From a virus: a stretch of DNA of 34,195 bases. The notes beneath the pieces are model-generated. The model was not told the origin of the DNA, ran no database searches, and saw only the letters and a list, made by a program, of their open reading frames with translations. Within the stretch, counting starts at the first letter, position 1. Each line of letters starts with the position of its first letter. Positions 1 through 8,603 of the stretch are shown one piece after another. The stretch spans positions 1 through 34,195 of IMG/VR virus record IMGVR_UViG_3300032224_001133; one strand, 5' to 3'. The position numbers and the translations under genes are program-made.

Positions 1-602
1 AATGGTGTCAATGGTGTCAATGGTATCAATGGTAACAATGGAACAAGCGGATCAAGTGGAACAAGCGGATCAAGTGGTGTATCAAGCAACGTGGCCGGAC
101 CACAAGGTCCGGCTGGTCCGCAAGGTAATGCGGGTAATACTGGTGCAGCAGGCACAAGCGGATCAAGTGGAACAAGCGGATCAAGTGGTGCTCCAAGCAA
201 TGTGGCCGGACCACAAGGTCCGGCTGGTCCGCAAGGCAATGTTGGTAATACTGGACCGCAAGGTCCACAAGGAAGACAAGGCGCACAAGGTCCAATAGGC
301 AATGCTGGCATTAATGGTATCAATGGTAACAATGGTAACAATGGAACAAGCGGATCAAGCGGTGTTAATGGTGTCAATGGTGTCAATGGTATCAATGGTA
401 ACAATGGAACAAGCGGATCAAGTGGAACAAGCGGATCAAGTGGTGTATCAAGCAACGTGGCCGGACCACAAGGTCCGGCTGGCCCACAAGGTAATGCGGG
501 TAATACTGGTGCAGCAGGCACAAGCGGATCAAGTGGAACAAGTGGATCAAGTGGTGCTCCAAGCAATGTGGCCGGACCACAAGGTCCGGCTGGCCCACAA
601 GG
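1..602 (+). repeat. Long direct repeat inside the collagen-like coding region
   Basis: Bases 1-236 and 367-602 are near-identical copies at an offset of 366 bases (122 codons), with only a few third-position changes near the end. Each copy encodes the same order of modules: NGV/NGI, TSGSSG, SNVA, GPQGPAGPQG, TSGSSG, SNVA. This is in-frame segment duplication within the fibre shaft, which would change shaft length without disturbing the frame. The copy at base 1 may continue upstream of the window. Confidence 0.9.
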
Positions 603-1416
603 TCCGGCTGGCCCACAAGGTCCGGCTGGTAATACAGGCGGGGTTGGTGGTGCTGGCCCACAAGGTCCAGCTGGACCCAGTGGAGCAAGCGGCACAACAG
701 GCAAGATGGCCAAATTTACTGCTAGTACAACTTTGGGTGACTCAAATCTAACTGTTACTTCAACTGGTATACAGTTACCGTCTACTCCTGCTTCTAATAC
801 TCCTTCTGATCTTGATTTTAATCTTTCCTACTCAAGTGCGGCTGGTATACCAGCAAGGCAAATGATTAAGTTATACTATGATGGTACTAGTTGTTATGGA
901 TTTGGAGTTTCTGGTGGTCAATTAGAAATCATGACTTATTCTACAGCCATACACGCATTTTATAATGGTACTACTTTGGTAGCGCAGATTAATGCAAGTG
1001 GAAATTTGGGCGTAGGAGTAACTCCCAGCTCTTATAAAGGAGATTTTAACGGTTCAGTCCATGCCACAAGTTTTCCGGTTTCTTCAGATGTTAGATTTAA
1101 AAAGAAAATTACGCCAATAGAAAACGCTCTTTCTAAAGTAATGAAATTAAAAGGCGTAAAATATGAATGGAATGAATTTATAAATGGTGTTAGAGATGGT
1201 TATGAATTAAATGTCCCTGTAATTGGATTCATAGCTCAAGAATTGGAACTTGTAATGCCTGAATTGGTTTCTAAATGGAAATTGAATGATGAGTGCCCAG
1301 ACGCAAGAGCGGTAGATTATCCAAGAATGGTTGTAGTATTAACTGAAGCAATCAAGGAACAACAATATCAAATTGAAGATTTGAAAAATAGATTGACAAT
1401 TTTAGAAAATAAATAA
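1..1416 (+). CDS. Collagen-like tail fibre protein with C-terminal S74 chaperone (5' partial)
   Basis: Probable receptor-binding tail fibre or spike of the virion. The reading frame is open from base 1, so the gene starts upstream of the window; 471 residues are visible. Residues 1 to about 233 are Gly-X-Y collagen-like repeats (GPQ, GPA, GTS, GSS, GNN, GIN, GVN), broken at SNVA interruptions. Prolines are nearly all in the X position and this part has no lysine. Residues about 235-355 form a non-repetitive domain. Residues about 358-471 match the Peptidase_S74 intramolecular chaperone: SSDVRFKKKI at 361-370, with S362-D363 as the expected self-cleavage site, then a YEW motif and a C-terminal coiled coil (EDLKNRLTILENK). 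In this family the chaperone trimerises the fibre and then cuts itself off. The repeat part is clearly richer in G+C than its neighbours. A GT25-type gene follows 11 bp later on the same strand. The family call is firm; the receptor is unknown. Confidence 0.9.
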   Translation, partial: NGVNGVNGINGNNGTSGSSGTSGSSGVSSNVAGPQGPAGPQGNAGNTGAAGTSGSSGTSGSSGAPSNVAGPQGPAGPQGNVGNTGPQGPQGRQGAQGPIGNAGINGINGNNGNNGTSGSSGVNGVNGVNGINGNNGTSGSSGTSGSSGVSSNVAGPQGPAGPQGNAGNTGAAGTSGSSGTSGSSGAPSNVAGPQGPAGPQGPAGPQGPAGNTGGVGGAGPQGPAGPSGASGTTGKMAKFTASTTLGDSNLTVTSTGIQLPSTPASNTPSDLDFNLSYSSAAGIPARQMIKLYYDGTSCYGFGVSGGQLEIMTYSTAIHAFYNGTTLVAQINASGNLGVGVTPSSYKGDFNGSVHATSFPVSSDVRFKKKITPIENALSKVMKLKGVKYEWNEFINGVRDGYELNVPVIGFIAQELELVMPELVSKWKLNDECPDARAVDYPRMVVVLTEAIKEQQYQIEDLKNRLTILENK

Positions 1417-1427
1417 TAATATACAAT

Positions 1428-2123
1428 ATGTTTTCATTTTTTGACAAAATTTATTGTATTAATTTAAGTAACCGCACAGATAGATGGGATATGTGTTTAA
1501 GACAATTTTCTAAATTTGAAATGTGTAATGTGCAAAGATTTGATGCTATAAAGTATAACCATCCAAAACTTTCAGCAAAAGCTAATGGACAAATTGGATG
1601 TGCTCTTTCACATTACAATATAATCAAAGAAGCTAAACTCAAAAATTATTCTAATATTTTGGTTTTAGAAGATGATTTTATTTTTTTAAAAGAACCAGAC
1701 CAATTTAACATAAAATTGAAAAAAAGTTTAGATGAGCTTCCTTCAGATTGGGATCTTTTTTATCTTGGTTCTTATTTTGTAAAAGGATATGATTATGAAC
1801 CAACAGAAAGATACTCTGACAATTTGATAAAAGTAAACACAGGTTTTTGTCTACATTCAATATCATATTCTTCAAAAGGAATGGATAAAATATTAAAAAA
1901 CTTTAAAGTAAATTCAGAGTTAGATATTTTATATTTTTCTGAAGAGTATGAATCAATTGACTGGTATTTAGTTAGAGAATTTCAGTATGAGAACAATTGT
2001 TTTGCGTCTGATGAATTATTAAGTTCCCAATCATCTGGATTTTCTGATATAGAAAATAGGTTTTTAGATTACTCTAGTAATTTTAAACAATGTTATTATA
2101 AAGTTAATTTACATCAGAAATAA
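1428..2123 (+). CDS. GT25-family glycosyltransferase
   Basis: Predicted cytoplasmic glycosyltransferase of family 25, the family of bacterial LPS galactosyltransferases and of animal collagen beta-galactosyltransferases. Diagnostic blocks are the N-terminal INLSNRTDRW (11-20), GCALSH (57-62) followed by NIIKEA, and the acidic LEDD (80-83) expected to bind metal and nucleotide sugar. The length of 231 residues is normal for the bacterial type. It starts 11 bp after the collagen-like fibre gene on the same strand with no terminator between, so the two are probably co-transcribed. There is no visible Shine-Dalgarno. Its 3' end overlaps the convergent minus-strand gene by 20 bp. Family membership is well supported. 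The acceptor (fibre, LPS or other) is unknown; the fibre is favoured by position only. Confidence 0.85.
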   Translation: MFSFFDKIYCINLSNRTDRWDMCLRQFSKFEMCNVQRFDAIKYNHPKLSAKANGQIGCALSHYNIIKEAKLKNYSNILVLEDDFIFLKEPDQFNIKLKKSLDELPSDWDLFYLGSYFVKGYDYEPTERYSDNLIKVNTGFCLHSISYSSKGMDKILKNFKVNSELDILYFSEEYESIDWYLVREFQYENNCFASDELLSSQSSGFSDIENRFLDYSSNFKQCYYKVNLHQK

Positions 2124-3345
2124 TACAAACATGTTGTTCAGAACTTGGATTTGGGATATCTAAATTTGATGTTTGAGTTTTTTCATCATATAAAAAATCA
2201 TCAATACCTAATTCTACAAATTTTTTATGGATTAGATGATCATATGAATTTTTAATTATTCTGGTCAATCTTTGGATTTCTTTATTTCTTGAGATGGTAG
2301 TATTGCCGTCTTTATTTCTGTATTGGATATATCCAAATTTTGGTATGTATGCAATTTTGGTGGTGAGAAATGTTTTTATTATTAATTCATAATCATCACA
2401 TACATGTAAATGTGGATTATGTCCGTTAATTTTGAAGTAAGTGTCTTTTCTCCAAGATCTTATATGATTTGGCACACCAACAATATGCCGTATTGTTTTT
2501 GGATTTATTTTTGGTCCGTTTACAACTTCATATGTTTTACCGTTATAAACTTCTTGTCTATAATTGCCATAACCAAAACTGAATCCTTCACCATATTTTA
2601 GATTGGATTTATCATCTTCATATATTTCAGCTGAATCAGTGTATGCAAATCCTGCCTCAGGATATTTTTGAAATGTTTTTACTACGTATTCTAAACATTT
2701 GGAGGTTAGTTCATCATCATGATCTAATTCACATAGATATTCACCTGAACATAGACCTGCTGCCCATCTTTTTAATTCACCGATGCTTCCGGATTTTCTT
2801 GCATTTTTGAATACTTTTATTCTGTGGTCTATTTCACTTATTTCTTTCAATAAATTAAATGTAACATCATTATCATCAGAATCATCTATAATAACCCATT
2901 CCCAATTTTTATAAGTTTGGTCCAATAGAGACTGTAGTGGTCTAAATATTTTCTGCGCAGATCTGTATGCTGGCGTAAATACTGACACTAATGGATTACC
3001 TGATTCATTTGAATAATAACAAAATGTTGGACTTATATAACAATTTAATGCGTCTGTTCCTAATTGATCTAAAGATACATCAGTTGGATAGTTCATCCAT
3101 CTCTTTCTTATTTCATATGGAGCATTACACAACAATTTATATTGTTGCCAATCACCAAATGTGATATAAACGTGAGGATCATACTTTTTTATGATGTCAT
3201 TTAATTGACGGTCATTTTCATAATTTAAAAGTTCAAATGTATTCTCCTCATATTCAGGAGCATTTTTTTCTGAAAATAATGTATCTATATGTTTTCCAAA
3301 TATACAAACTGTTATTTTGCTATTTTTTGAAATAGTCTGGTCCAT
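2104..3345 (-). CDS. GT2-family glycosyltransferase with N-terminal extension
   Basis: Predicted GT-A fold, family 2 glycosyltransferase of 413 residues. The catalytic part begins near residue 120 with VSVFTPAYRSA, followed by LLDQTYKNWEWVIIDD and the metal-binding D208-H-D-D211 within CELDHDDELTS. The first 110 residues form a separate alpha/beta segment (PHVYITFGDW) that looks like a small accessory domain; I do not recognise it. It is the last gene of the minus-strand operon: its start overlaps the end of the preceding gene by 26 bp, and its 3' end overlaps the plus-strand GT25 gene by 20 bp. Substrate and acceptor are unknown. Confidence 0.85.
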   Translation of the reverse strand: MDQTISKNSKITVCIFGKHIDTLFSEKNAPEYEENTFELLNYENDRQLNDIIKKYDPHVYITFGDWQQYKLLCNAPYEIRKRWMNYPTDVSLDQLGTDALNCYISPTFCYYSNESGNPLVSVFTPAYRSAQKIFRPLQSLLDQTYKNWEWVIIDDSDDNDVTFNLLKEISEIDHRIKVFKNARKSGSIGELKRWAAGLCSGEYLCELDHDDELTSKCLEYVVKTFQKYPEAGFAYTDSAEIYEDDKSNLKYGEGFSFGYGNYRQEVYNGKTYEVVNGPKINPKTIRHIVGVPNHIRSWRKDTYFKINGHNPHLHVCDDYELIIKTFLTTKIAYIPKFGYIQYRNKDGNTTISRNKEIQRLTRIIKNSYDHLIHKKFVELGIDDFLYDEKTQTSNLDIPNPSSEQHVCIISDVN

Positions 3346-4000
3346 ATTTTATTAATTTATGATATTGTACAAAAAAAAGAGGAGATTCATCATTCATTTC
3401 CTCAGAATGAGGATCACTACTTACACTTATTCTTCCAATACATTTTATATTGTCTATATAATACATTCTCTTTTTTTGTTTGTCAATAAGAGATACAATT
3501 AAAAGAGTGTCCCCATAGAAAATTTTGTATGATTCATCAATTTGTATATAGTCTTCTTTTTTTAGAAACAAACAACATCCATATGCATATGGTACCATCC
3601 CGGTAGTATCAAATAATTCTAATTTATCATTATCATCATTTAATTCACCGTCAATTTTTAATAAATGATAATTAAACCCTATCAATCCCAAGTCTGGATA
3701 AGACTCAATAAATTGATTAAAAGAATTAATTAATGGTATATAATTGAAGTAAATGTCATCATTTAATAAGCAAATATATTTATTTCTGGCTAATCTTGCA
3801 CCAATATTCCATGATGGATTTACAAATATGTTTTTTGAACATTTAACCACCGTTATTCTTGGATCACCATCATAGAAATCTGAATGAGTATTGTCAACTA
3901 TGATTAGTTCAACATTTTTATCTTTGACACGTTTAAATTGTTCTATTGATTTATATATTTCCTCTGCTTTCCATATTGTTGGAATTATAAAAGATATCAT
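3320..4000 (-). CDS. GT2-family glycosyltransferase
   Basis: Predicted 226-residue family 2 glycosyltransferase consisting of little more than the GT-A catalytic domain. It starts with ISFIIPTIWK, then ELIIVDNTHSD, NIFVNPSWNIGARLARNKYI and LLNDD with D81-D82 as the likely metal-binding pair. The pattern (nucleotide-binding strand, VDN, N-x-G-x-R, NDD) is that of rhamnosyl- and galactosyltransferase-like GT2 enzymes, but the sugar cannot be told from sequence. Its start shares an ATGA overlap with the stop of the upstream gene, which suggests translational coupling in one minus-strand operon. Confidence 0.8.
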   Translation of the reverse strand: MISFIIPTIWKAEEIYKSIEQFKRVKDKNVELIIVDNTHSDFYDGDPRITVVKCSKNIFVNPSWNIGARLARNKYICLLNDDIYFNYIPLINSFNQFIESYPDLGLIGFNYHLLKIDGELNDDNDKLELFDTTGMVPYAYGCCLFLKKEDYIQIDESYKIFYGDTLLIVSLIDKQKKRMYYIDNIKCIGRISVSSDPHSEEMNDESPLFFVQYHKLIKYGPDYFKK

Positions 4001-5079
4001 ATAAAATACTTAGTAAAATTCTCCGCATTTAATTCAGGATTTTGTATGTAATTTTTTACAAAGTTAACTTTTTCATCATTAGACCATATATTTTTGTTTA
4101 TCTCCAACGTATCCAACATTTCAGATTCAATTGAAAATAGATGTACTAAATTAATTGGTTTTGTGTCTATACTACATAATGTGCAAAAATGAGGTGAAAT
4201 ATTATAATATCCAAATTTACATATAGACTGTCCATTTTTATATTTTTTACAACCTTTAGTATTTTCTTTTTCATAGAAAGATTGGCTTTCATGGTCATAT
4301 TGACTGACTAAATTATCAATATGACAATGAGTACCCCACATAAGAAATGCATATGTCATTGTATTTGATTCATTGTTAGGACTGTAGTGTAATACTGAAG
4401 CTGCTTCCATTTCCGCTGCACCCCAATTTGGATACATTTCATTGTCTATCTTTAACTCTGTAGGATTACCATTTTCATCAAAGAACTCTTTTAATGGAAA
4501 CACTTTTTTGTTATAAAATGAACTATTTCTTCTTACTAATGGATTATTTGTATAAGAACCTATAGGAGCAATAAAATATTTCAAACTATCCAATTCAAGT
4601 TCTACAGAATCATTTGTATTAATATATCCTAATATTCCTGTGGATCTACTTTCATAATCATTTATATATCTTCTTAAGAATACCGCATCTACAGTTTGAT
4701 TTTCTTCTAACAATTTTAAACTTGATTTCAACCAATTTTTTGATTGACCACTTATTTCTGGTGACATGCATTTCCAATCACCCTCTAAGAAAAGGCTGTA
4801 AGTATAATCCGCACCAAGTTCATTGAGTCTGTTTATTCCATATCCCACACCATTATTTACGTTAGAATGTACTATTTTGAAATCAACTTTATCTTTATAT
4901 TTTTCTATCAATTCATTACAAGTAGTAATAAATTCTTCATTTGATTTATTGATATAAATAAACCAATCAATTATTTCATTATATTCAGTATTATTTAAGA
5001 ATGAATCTATTGTTTCTTTTAAATAAGACGGTCTGTTTTTGGATTCATGTGTTAATGTTAATATGCAAAATTTTTTCAT
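3997..5079 (-). CDS. Putative GT-A glycosyltransferase
   Basis: A 360-residue protein with a GT-A-like N-terminal half: FCILTLTHES at the start, an alpha/beta pattern, then NNGVGYGINRLNELGADYTY and LFLEGDW with D101 where the metal-binding aspartate is expected. The motif is E-G-D rather than the usual D-x-D, so the metal site is less certain than in its neighbours. The C-terminal third holds a cysteine-rich stretch (GCKK, ICKFG, HFCTLC) that could bind a metal. It overlaps the start of the next gene by 4 bases and follows the oxygenase gene by 3 bp, so it is in the same operon. I infer a glycosyltransferase role from fold pattern and context; the substrate is unknown. Confidence 0.65.
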   Translation of the reverse strand: MKKFCILTLTHESKNRPSYLKETIDSFLNNTEYNEIIDWFIYINKSNEEFITTCNELIEKYKDKVDFKIVHSNVNNGVGYGINRLNELGADYTYSLFLEGDWKCMSPEISGQSKNWLKSSLKLLEENQTVDAVFLRRYINDYESRSTGILGYINTNDSVELELDSLKYFIAPIGSYTNNPLVRRNSSFYNKKVFPLKEFFDENGNPTELKIDNEMYPNWGAAEMEAASVLHYSPNNESNTMTYAFLMWGTHCHIDNLVSQYDHESQSFYEKENTKGCKKYKNGQSICKFGYYNISPHFCTLCSIDTKPINLVHLFSIESEMLDTLEINKNIWSNDEKVNFVKNYIQNPELNAENFTKYFI

Positions 5080-5082
5080 ATT

Positions 5083-5787
5083 TTACTTATACCATCCTGT
5101 TACTGATATTCTTTTTCTAGTTAAGTTATTTGTGACACAACTAACACTATGAGGAGTTTGGTTATTTCCTACTTTAAACATTACCATTTTATTAAAACTT
5201 GGGAGTAAGGTTTTAATATTATAAGGGTCAGTGTGATCCATGTAAAGACCTCCCCAACAAGGATTCCAATCCTTTGTTAAGTGAAGAACAAATGCTAATC
5301 TTCCATTTCCATCATCTGTATGTGTTGCCAAGAAACAGTCTGACGTATATTTATTTGCAAATATAGTTGTAGGTTTTTCCAACTTTAAATCTGTGATTTC
5401 ATTTAATATATTAACCATCTTTGGAGTACACAAAAAGTCATTAATAGAACAATGCATACAGTTACACCCTTCATTGTGAATAAAGGTTCTATAAAAGAAG
5501 TAAGAATAGACATTATCATTCAAACACTTATTTGAGTATGATTTATTTATTTGTATTGTATGATAATTTTCATCTGTTACTGGTATAAATTCATGTGACT
5601 CACCTTTAGTATAAGATGGATATGATGATGCGTACCACCAATTAGATGGCATTTTTTCATTGTAAAATTCATAAAAAGATTCAGCGTGATCATTTAATAA
5701 AAAGTTATTAATAACAATTCTATTATGATTTTTGAACTGTTCTTTGAGTTTTAATATATCTATACTGTCTATATTTATCATATCCAA
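5083..5787 (-). CDS. 2-oxoglutarate/Fe(II) oxygenase, prolyl-hydroxylase-like
   Basis: Predicted non-haem iron dioxygenase that couples decarboxylation of 2-oxoglutarate to hydroxylation of a substrate. The double-stranded beta-helix core is at the C-terminal end: H156-x-D158 and H213 form the iron triad, and R224 or R226 in TRKRISVTGWY would hold the 2-oxoglutarate carboxylate. LHLTKDWNPCWGG and FNKMVMFKV between them are typical of the prolyl-hydroxylase/Ofd1/SM-20-like group. The N-terminal 140 residues contain a cysteine motif (GCNCMHC). The gene lies inside a run of glycosyltransferases near a collagen-like fibre gene. A peptidyl-proline substrate on the fibre is an attractive inference, but other protein, sugar or nucleotide substrates are possible. 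The enzyme class is confident; the substrate is not. Confidence 0.85.
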   Translation of the reverse strand: MDMINIDSIDILKLKEQFKNHNRIVINNFLLNDHAESFYEFYNEKMPSNWWYASSYPSYTKGESHEFIPVTDENYHTIQINKSYSNKCLNDNVYSYFFYRTFIHNEGCNCMHCSINDFLCTPKMVNILNEITDLKLEKPTTIFANKYTSDCFLATHTDDGNGRLAFVLHLTKDWNPCWGGLYMDHTDPYNIKTLLPSFNKMVMFKVGNNQTPHSVSCVTNNLTRKRISVTGWYK

Positions 5788-6350
5788 TGTTGTGCGTTAT
5801 AATAAGAAAATACTTCAGGGAATATTTGTGATTGTATTCCATATTCTCTACATCTTATATATAGTTCCATAATGAAATAACCATCACCTCTATATATTTC
5901 CCAAAATCTTAAATCATTAATTATCTCTCTTTTGATACAAAATTGTGCCATATCTATTTTCTGAACCGTTATGTTTTTTTCACATGCAACTCTTATTTTA
6001 TCAGGTTCATAGAGTTGACTCATTATTACTAATTTTGTATCATTATATATTCTATCATCTAGTTGATTAAAATTTGGATGTAACAGATTATCATCATCTA
6101 AGATAAAGAACCATTGACCCTCATCAGGTACAACATCCAGATAATAATTACATAAATTTTTCCAATTAGGTTTACTTGGAAATTTTAGATATGTTGTATT
6201 TTTATATTTAGAAATATCAACGTCATCTTCTATTCCAATTATATACCATTTATAATTTATATCATTACTTATTATACTTTTATAACAATTGTCTAACCAT
6301 TTAGTATCATTCCTCGTAAATCTAGTAACTATGTGATATAAATTTCTCAT
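5778..6350 (-). CDS. Putative GT2-like glycosyltransferase
   Basis: A 190-residue protein with a short GT-A-type domain: LYHIVTRFTRNDTKWLDNC at the N-terminus, YIIGIEDDVD, NWKNLCNYYLDVV and FFILDDDNLLHPNF, with D85-D86-D87 as the likely metal-binding site. It is shorter than most GT2 enzymes, which suggests a minimal catalytic domain. It is the first gene of the minus-strand block and its 3' end overlaps the oxygenase start by 10 bp. The 79-bp gap to the divergent GT9 gene must hold both promoters. Donor and acceptor are unknown. Confidence 0.7.
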   Translation of the reverse strand: MRNLYHIVTRFTRNDTKWLDNCYKSIISNDINYKWYIIGIEDDVDISKYKNTTYLKFPSKPNWKNLCNYYLDVVPDEGQWFFILDDDNLLHPNFNQLDDRIYNDTKLVIMSQLYEPDKIRVACEKNITVQKIDMAQFCIKREIINDLRFWEIYRGDGYFIMELYIRCREYGIQSQIFPEVFSYYNAQHWI

Positions 6351-6389
6351 TTGTAACCTATGATAATACGTATTTTTATTTGGTGTAAA

Positions 6390-6418
6390 TTGATTTTTTT
6401 AATTTAAATTTTTATATG
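6390..6418 (+). promoter_or_regulatory. Possible sigma70-type promoter for the GT9-led operon
   Basis: TTGATT (6390-6395) is followed after 17 bases by TATATG (6413-6418), 11 bases before the start at 6430. It lies in the only gap (6351-6429) between the divergent gene blocks. The sequence is very AT-rich, so a chance match is possible. Confidence 0.3.
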
Positions 6419-6429
6419 TAATATCTGTT

Positions 6430-7425
6430 ATGATCAATCAAAGAGATGTTTATTTATCAGTTAATTGTAGAACATTAGGAGATACTCTTTGTGCAACACC
6501 ATCATTACGTAAAATGTTTTTTGTATATAACAAAAAAATAAACGTAGTTGTTCCTGATGAAACAAAGAGAATGTGGATTAACAACCCTTACATTGACAAA
6601 TTATATAGTTATGAAGAGTTCAAGGATAAATTCAAAAACAAAGATTGGAATTATCTGATTAATAATGAGATTGAATATTATCAGACTTATGTTTTACCAG
6701 GTCAAAAAAATCAATTTGGAGTAGAAAGAAAGTTTCAATTGGTGGATCTGCGTCAAATTCACGCAAATGATTTGGGATTTCAATTATTCAGTGATGAATT
6801 ACATTGTGACTTTTTTCCCAATAAATACTCAAATTCTATACAACTACCTAAAGATTATGTGGTTATTCATCCATCTACTAACTGGCCCAATAGAACTTGG
6901 AAATATGAAAATTGGCAATTATTAGTTGACTTTTTATCAAAAAATAATATTTTTACAGTAGTAACCGGAAAAACAACAGTTCAACATGAAGTAAATTTAG
7001 TCACTGAAAAACACATTAAAAAGTTCAATAACTTGCATGGTTTGGATTTGGCAGATCACTTAGATCTAAGTGATACATGGCATTTATTAAATAATGCAAA
7101 GTTGTTTATTACTCTTGATACTGGTTTGTTACATCTTGCTGGTACTACTGATACATTTATACTCCAATTAGGAAGCGCAAAAGATCCTAGATTTTCTTCT
7201 CCATATAGAAAAGGAACACAGAGTTACAAGTATTTGTATGTAAAAGGAAAATGTGATTTATTCTGTACTAATAATATGAAATATGGTGTTAGAGAATGGG
7301 GTACTATGAACAACGTGCCACCTTTAACTGAATGTTTAGAAAACAAACCTACGTTTGAATGTCATTCTTCAGTAGAAGATGTAACTAAAACAATCAATTA
7401 TTTATTTAAAACCAATTTGTTATGA
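6430..7425 (+). CDS. GT9-family (heptosyltransferase-like) glycosyltransferase
   Basis: Predicted GT-B glycosyltransferase of family 9, the ADP-heptose:LPS heptosyltransferase family. Visible blocks are CRTLGDTLCATPSLR near the N-terminus (the family's GDxL motif), VVIHPSTNWPNRTW opening the second Rossmann domain, a TGK turn, and FITLDTGLLHLAG with D230-T-G-L where the nucleotide-sugar site lies. The C-terminal region carries four cysteines, C275, C279, C302 and C311, spaced somewhat like the metal finger of the two TibC-like genes downstream. Length (331) is normal for GT9. It opens a plus-strand operon: its stop and the next start share ATGA. Acceptor unknown; protein or glycan are both possible. 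Confidence 0.85.
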   Translation: MINQRDVYLSVNCRTLGDTLCATPSLRKMFFVYNKKINVVVPDETKRMWINNPYIDKLYSYEEFKDKFKNKDWNYLINNEIEYYQTYVLPGQKNQFGVERKFQLVDLRQIHANDLGFQLFSDELHCDFFPNKYSNSIQLPKDYVVIHPSTNWPNRTWKYENWQLLVDFLSKNNIFTVVTGKTTVQHEVNLVTEKHIKKFNNLHGLDLADHLDLSDTWHLLNNAKLFITLDTGLLHLAGTTDTFILQLGSAKDPRFSSPYRKGTQSYKYLYVKGKCDLFCTNNMKYGVREWGTMNNVPPLTECLENKPTFECHSSVEDVTKTINYLFKTNLL

Positions 7426-8603
7426 ACACAGAATCAAAGTTTGCAATTTACACATCATTTTATAAATCTGAGCGTTATATAGATCAAATTTATGAAAACT
7501 TAATGTCAATTAAATATTCAAATTGGACGTGGTTTGTTACGGATGATTTTAGTCCTGATAACACCAAATCTAAGTTGTTGAACAAAATTCAAGGAAACAA
7601 TAAAATTGTATATTTGGAACAACAATATAAAAAACAAATGTATTGGAAACCAAATTCTATGATTCCATCTGAATATGAATATATTTTGTTAGTTGATAGT
7701 GATGATTTAGTAGACGTTAATATATTGACTGTTTACAACCATTTAGCAAAAAAATATCCAGATGTTACTTTTTTATCCTGTGATTATAAAAAAATGAATG
7801 AATCAGATAATCAAGTGCATTCAGTAGGATTTGTTAGAAATGATGATGTTTTATATAAAAAACTAGAACACTTTCATCCAACCGTAGATTATTTAAACAA
7901 TTTGAATTATTATTGTCTTGGTCACGGAAGGTGTTTTAAAAATCTAAAAGAATTGGATTTTGAGATAAAAGACTTTGATGCATGCGCAGAAGATTCATAC
8001 CATACAATGTATTCAAATGGATTTGGAAAGTGGTTACATGTACCAAGAAACTTATACAGATGGAGTTATAGAACAGACTCTGAATCTCACTCCACAGTAA
8101 AAGATAACTTTAACGGTAATTTTGACGTTGGATATGATAAATGTAAAAATAATCCATATGAACCTATATATGATTTTAATGAGTGTTATAAAGAGTTTAA
8201 TTCAATGATATACTTTGACATAAATCAATTAAATAAAAACGTATGTATTATATCACCAAGACTCAGTAAAGATCAACAAGATAAAATTAAAAACATATAT
8301 ATTGATAAACATGTTGAGTTTAACAAATATAGTGGATTTGAACAATATGCAATAGTATTAAATTATTTTGAAAGTGAAGATAGTTTTTTTAATGTATTAA
8401 GTCAATTGAAGACACACAATAAAAAAATGCATATAGTTTTATACTACTTAAATGAAAATATTCATCCTAATATTTCATCAAGAGATACATTTCTGATTCA
8501 AAAATTGAATAAATTTAAGTCAAATATATCTACATATTTTCCTTATTTTTCATATTATTCTTATTTTAGACACTTAATTTTTACAATAAAACATGAAGTT
8601 TAA
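7422..8603 (+). CDS. GT2-family glycosyltransferase
   Basis: Predicted GT-A, family 2 glycosyltransferase of 393 residues. FAIYTSFYKSERYIDQIYENL and WTWFVTDDFSPDNT form the nucleotide-binding half, and LVDSDD (D92, D94, D95) is the metal site. CLGHGRCF and AEDSYH supply a plausible acceptor/base region. After residue about 270 follows a second domain (VCIISPRLSK onward) ending in an aromatic-rich, hydrophobic stretch (STYFPYFSYYSYFRHLIF) that might associate with a membrane or partner. The ATGA overlap upstream and 11-bp overlap downstream place it firmly in the operon. Sugar and acceptor are unknown. Confidence 0.8.
   Translation: MNTESKFAIYTSFYKSERYIDQIYENLMSIKYSNWTWFVTDDFSPDNTKSKLLNKIQGNNKIVYLEQQYKKQMYWKPNSMIPSEYEYILLVDSDDLVDVNILTVYNHLAKKYPDVTFLSCDYKKMNESDNQVHSVGFVRNDDVLYKKLEHFHPTVDYLNNLNYYCLGHGRCFKNLKELDFEIKDFDACAEDSYHTMYSNGFGKWLHVPRNLYRWSYRTDSESHSTVKDNFNGNFDVGYDKCKNNPYEPIYDFNECYKEFNSMIYFDINQLNKNVCIISPRLSKDQQDKIKNIYIDKHVEFNKYSGFEQYAIVLNYFESEDSFFNVLSQLKTHNKKMHIVLYYLNENIHPNISSRDTFLIQKLNKFKSNISTYFPYFSYYSYFRHLIFTIKHEV

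Noticed and set aside
1-602. Array-like repeats that could suggest CRISPR or a minisatellite
   Set aside because: The repeats are in frame, of mixed length and encode collagen modules. There are no constant repeats with unique spacers.
2-751. Several repetitive open frames overlapping the collagen-like region on both strands
   Set aside because: They are translations of the same short repeats in wrong frames (Met/Val- and Leu/Arg-rich). Only the frame open from base 1 gives Gly-X-Y and continues into the S74 domain.
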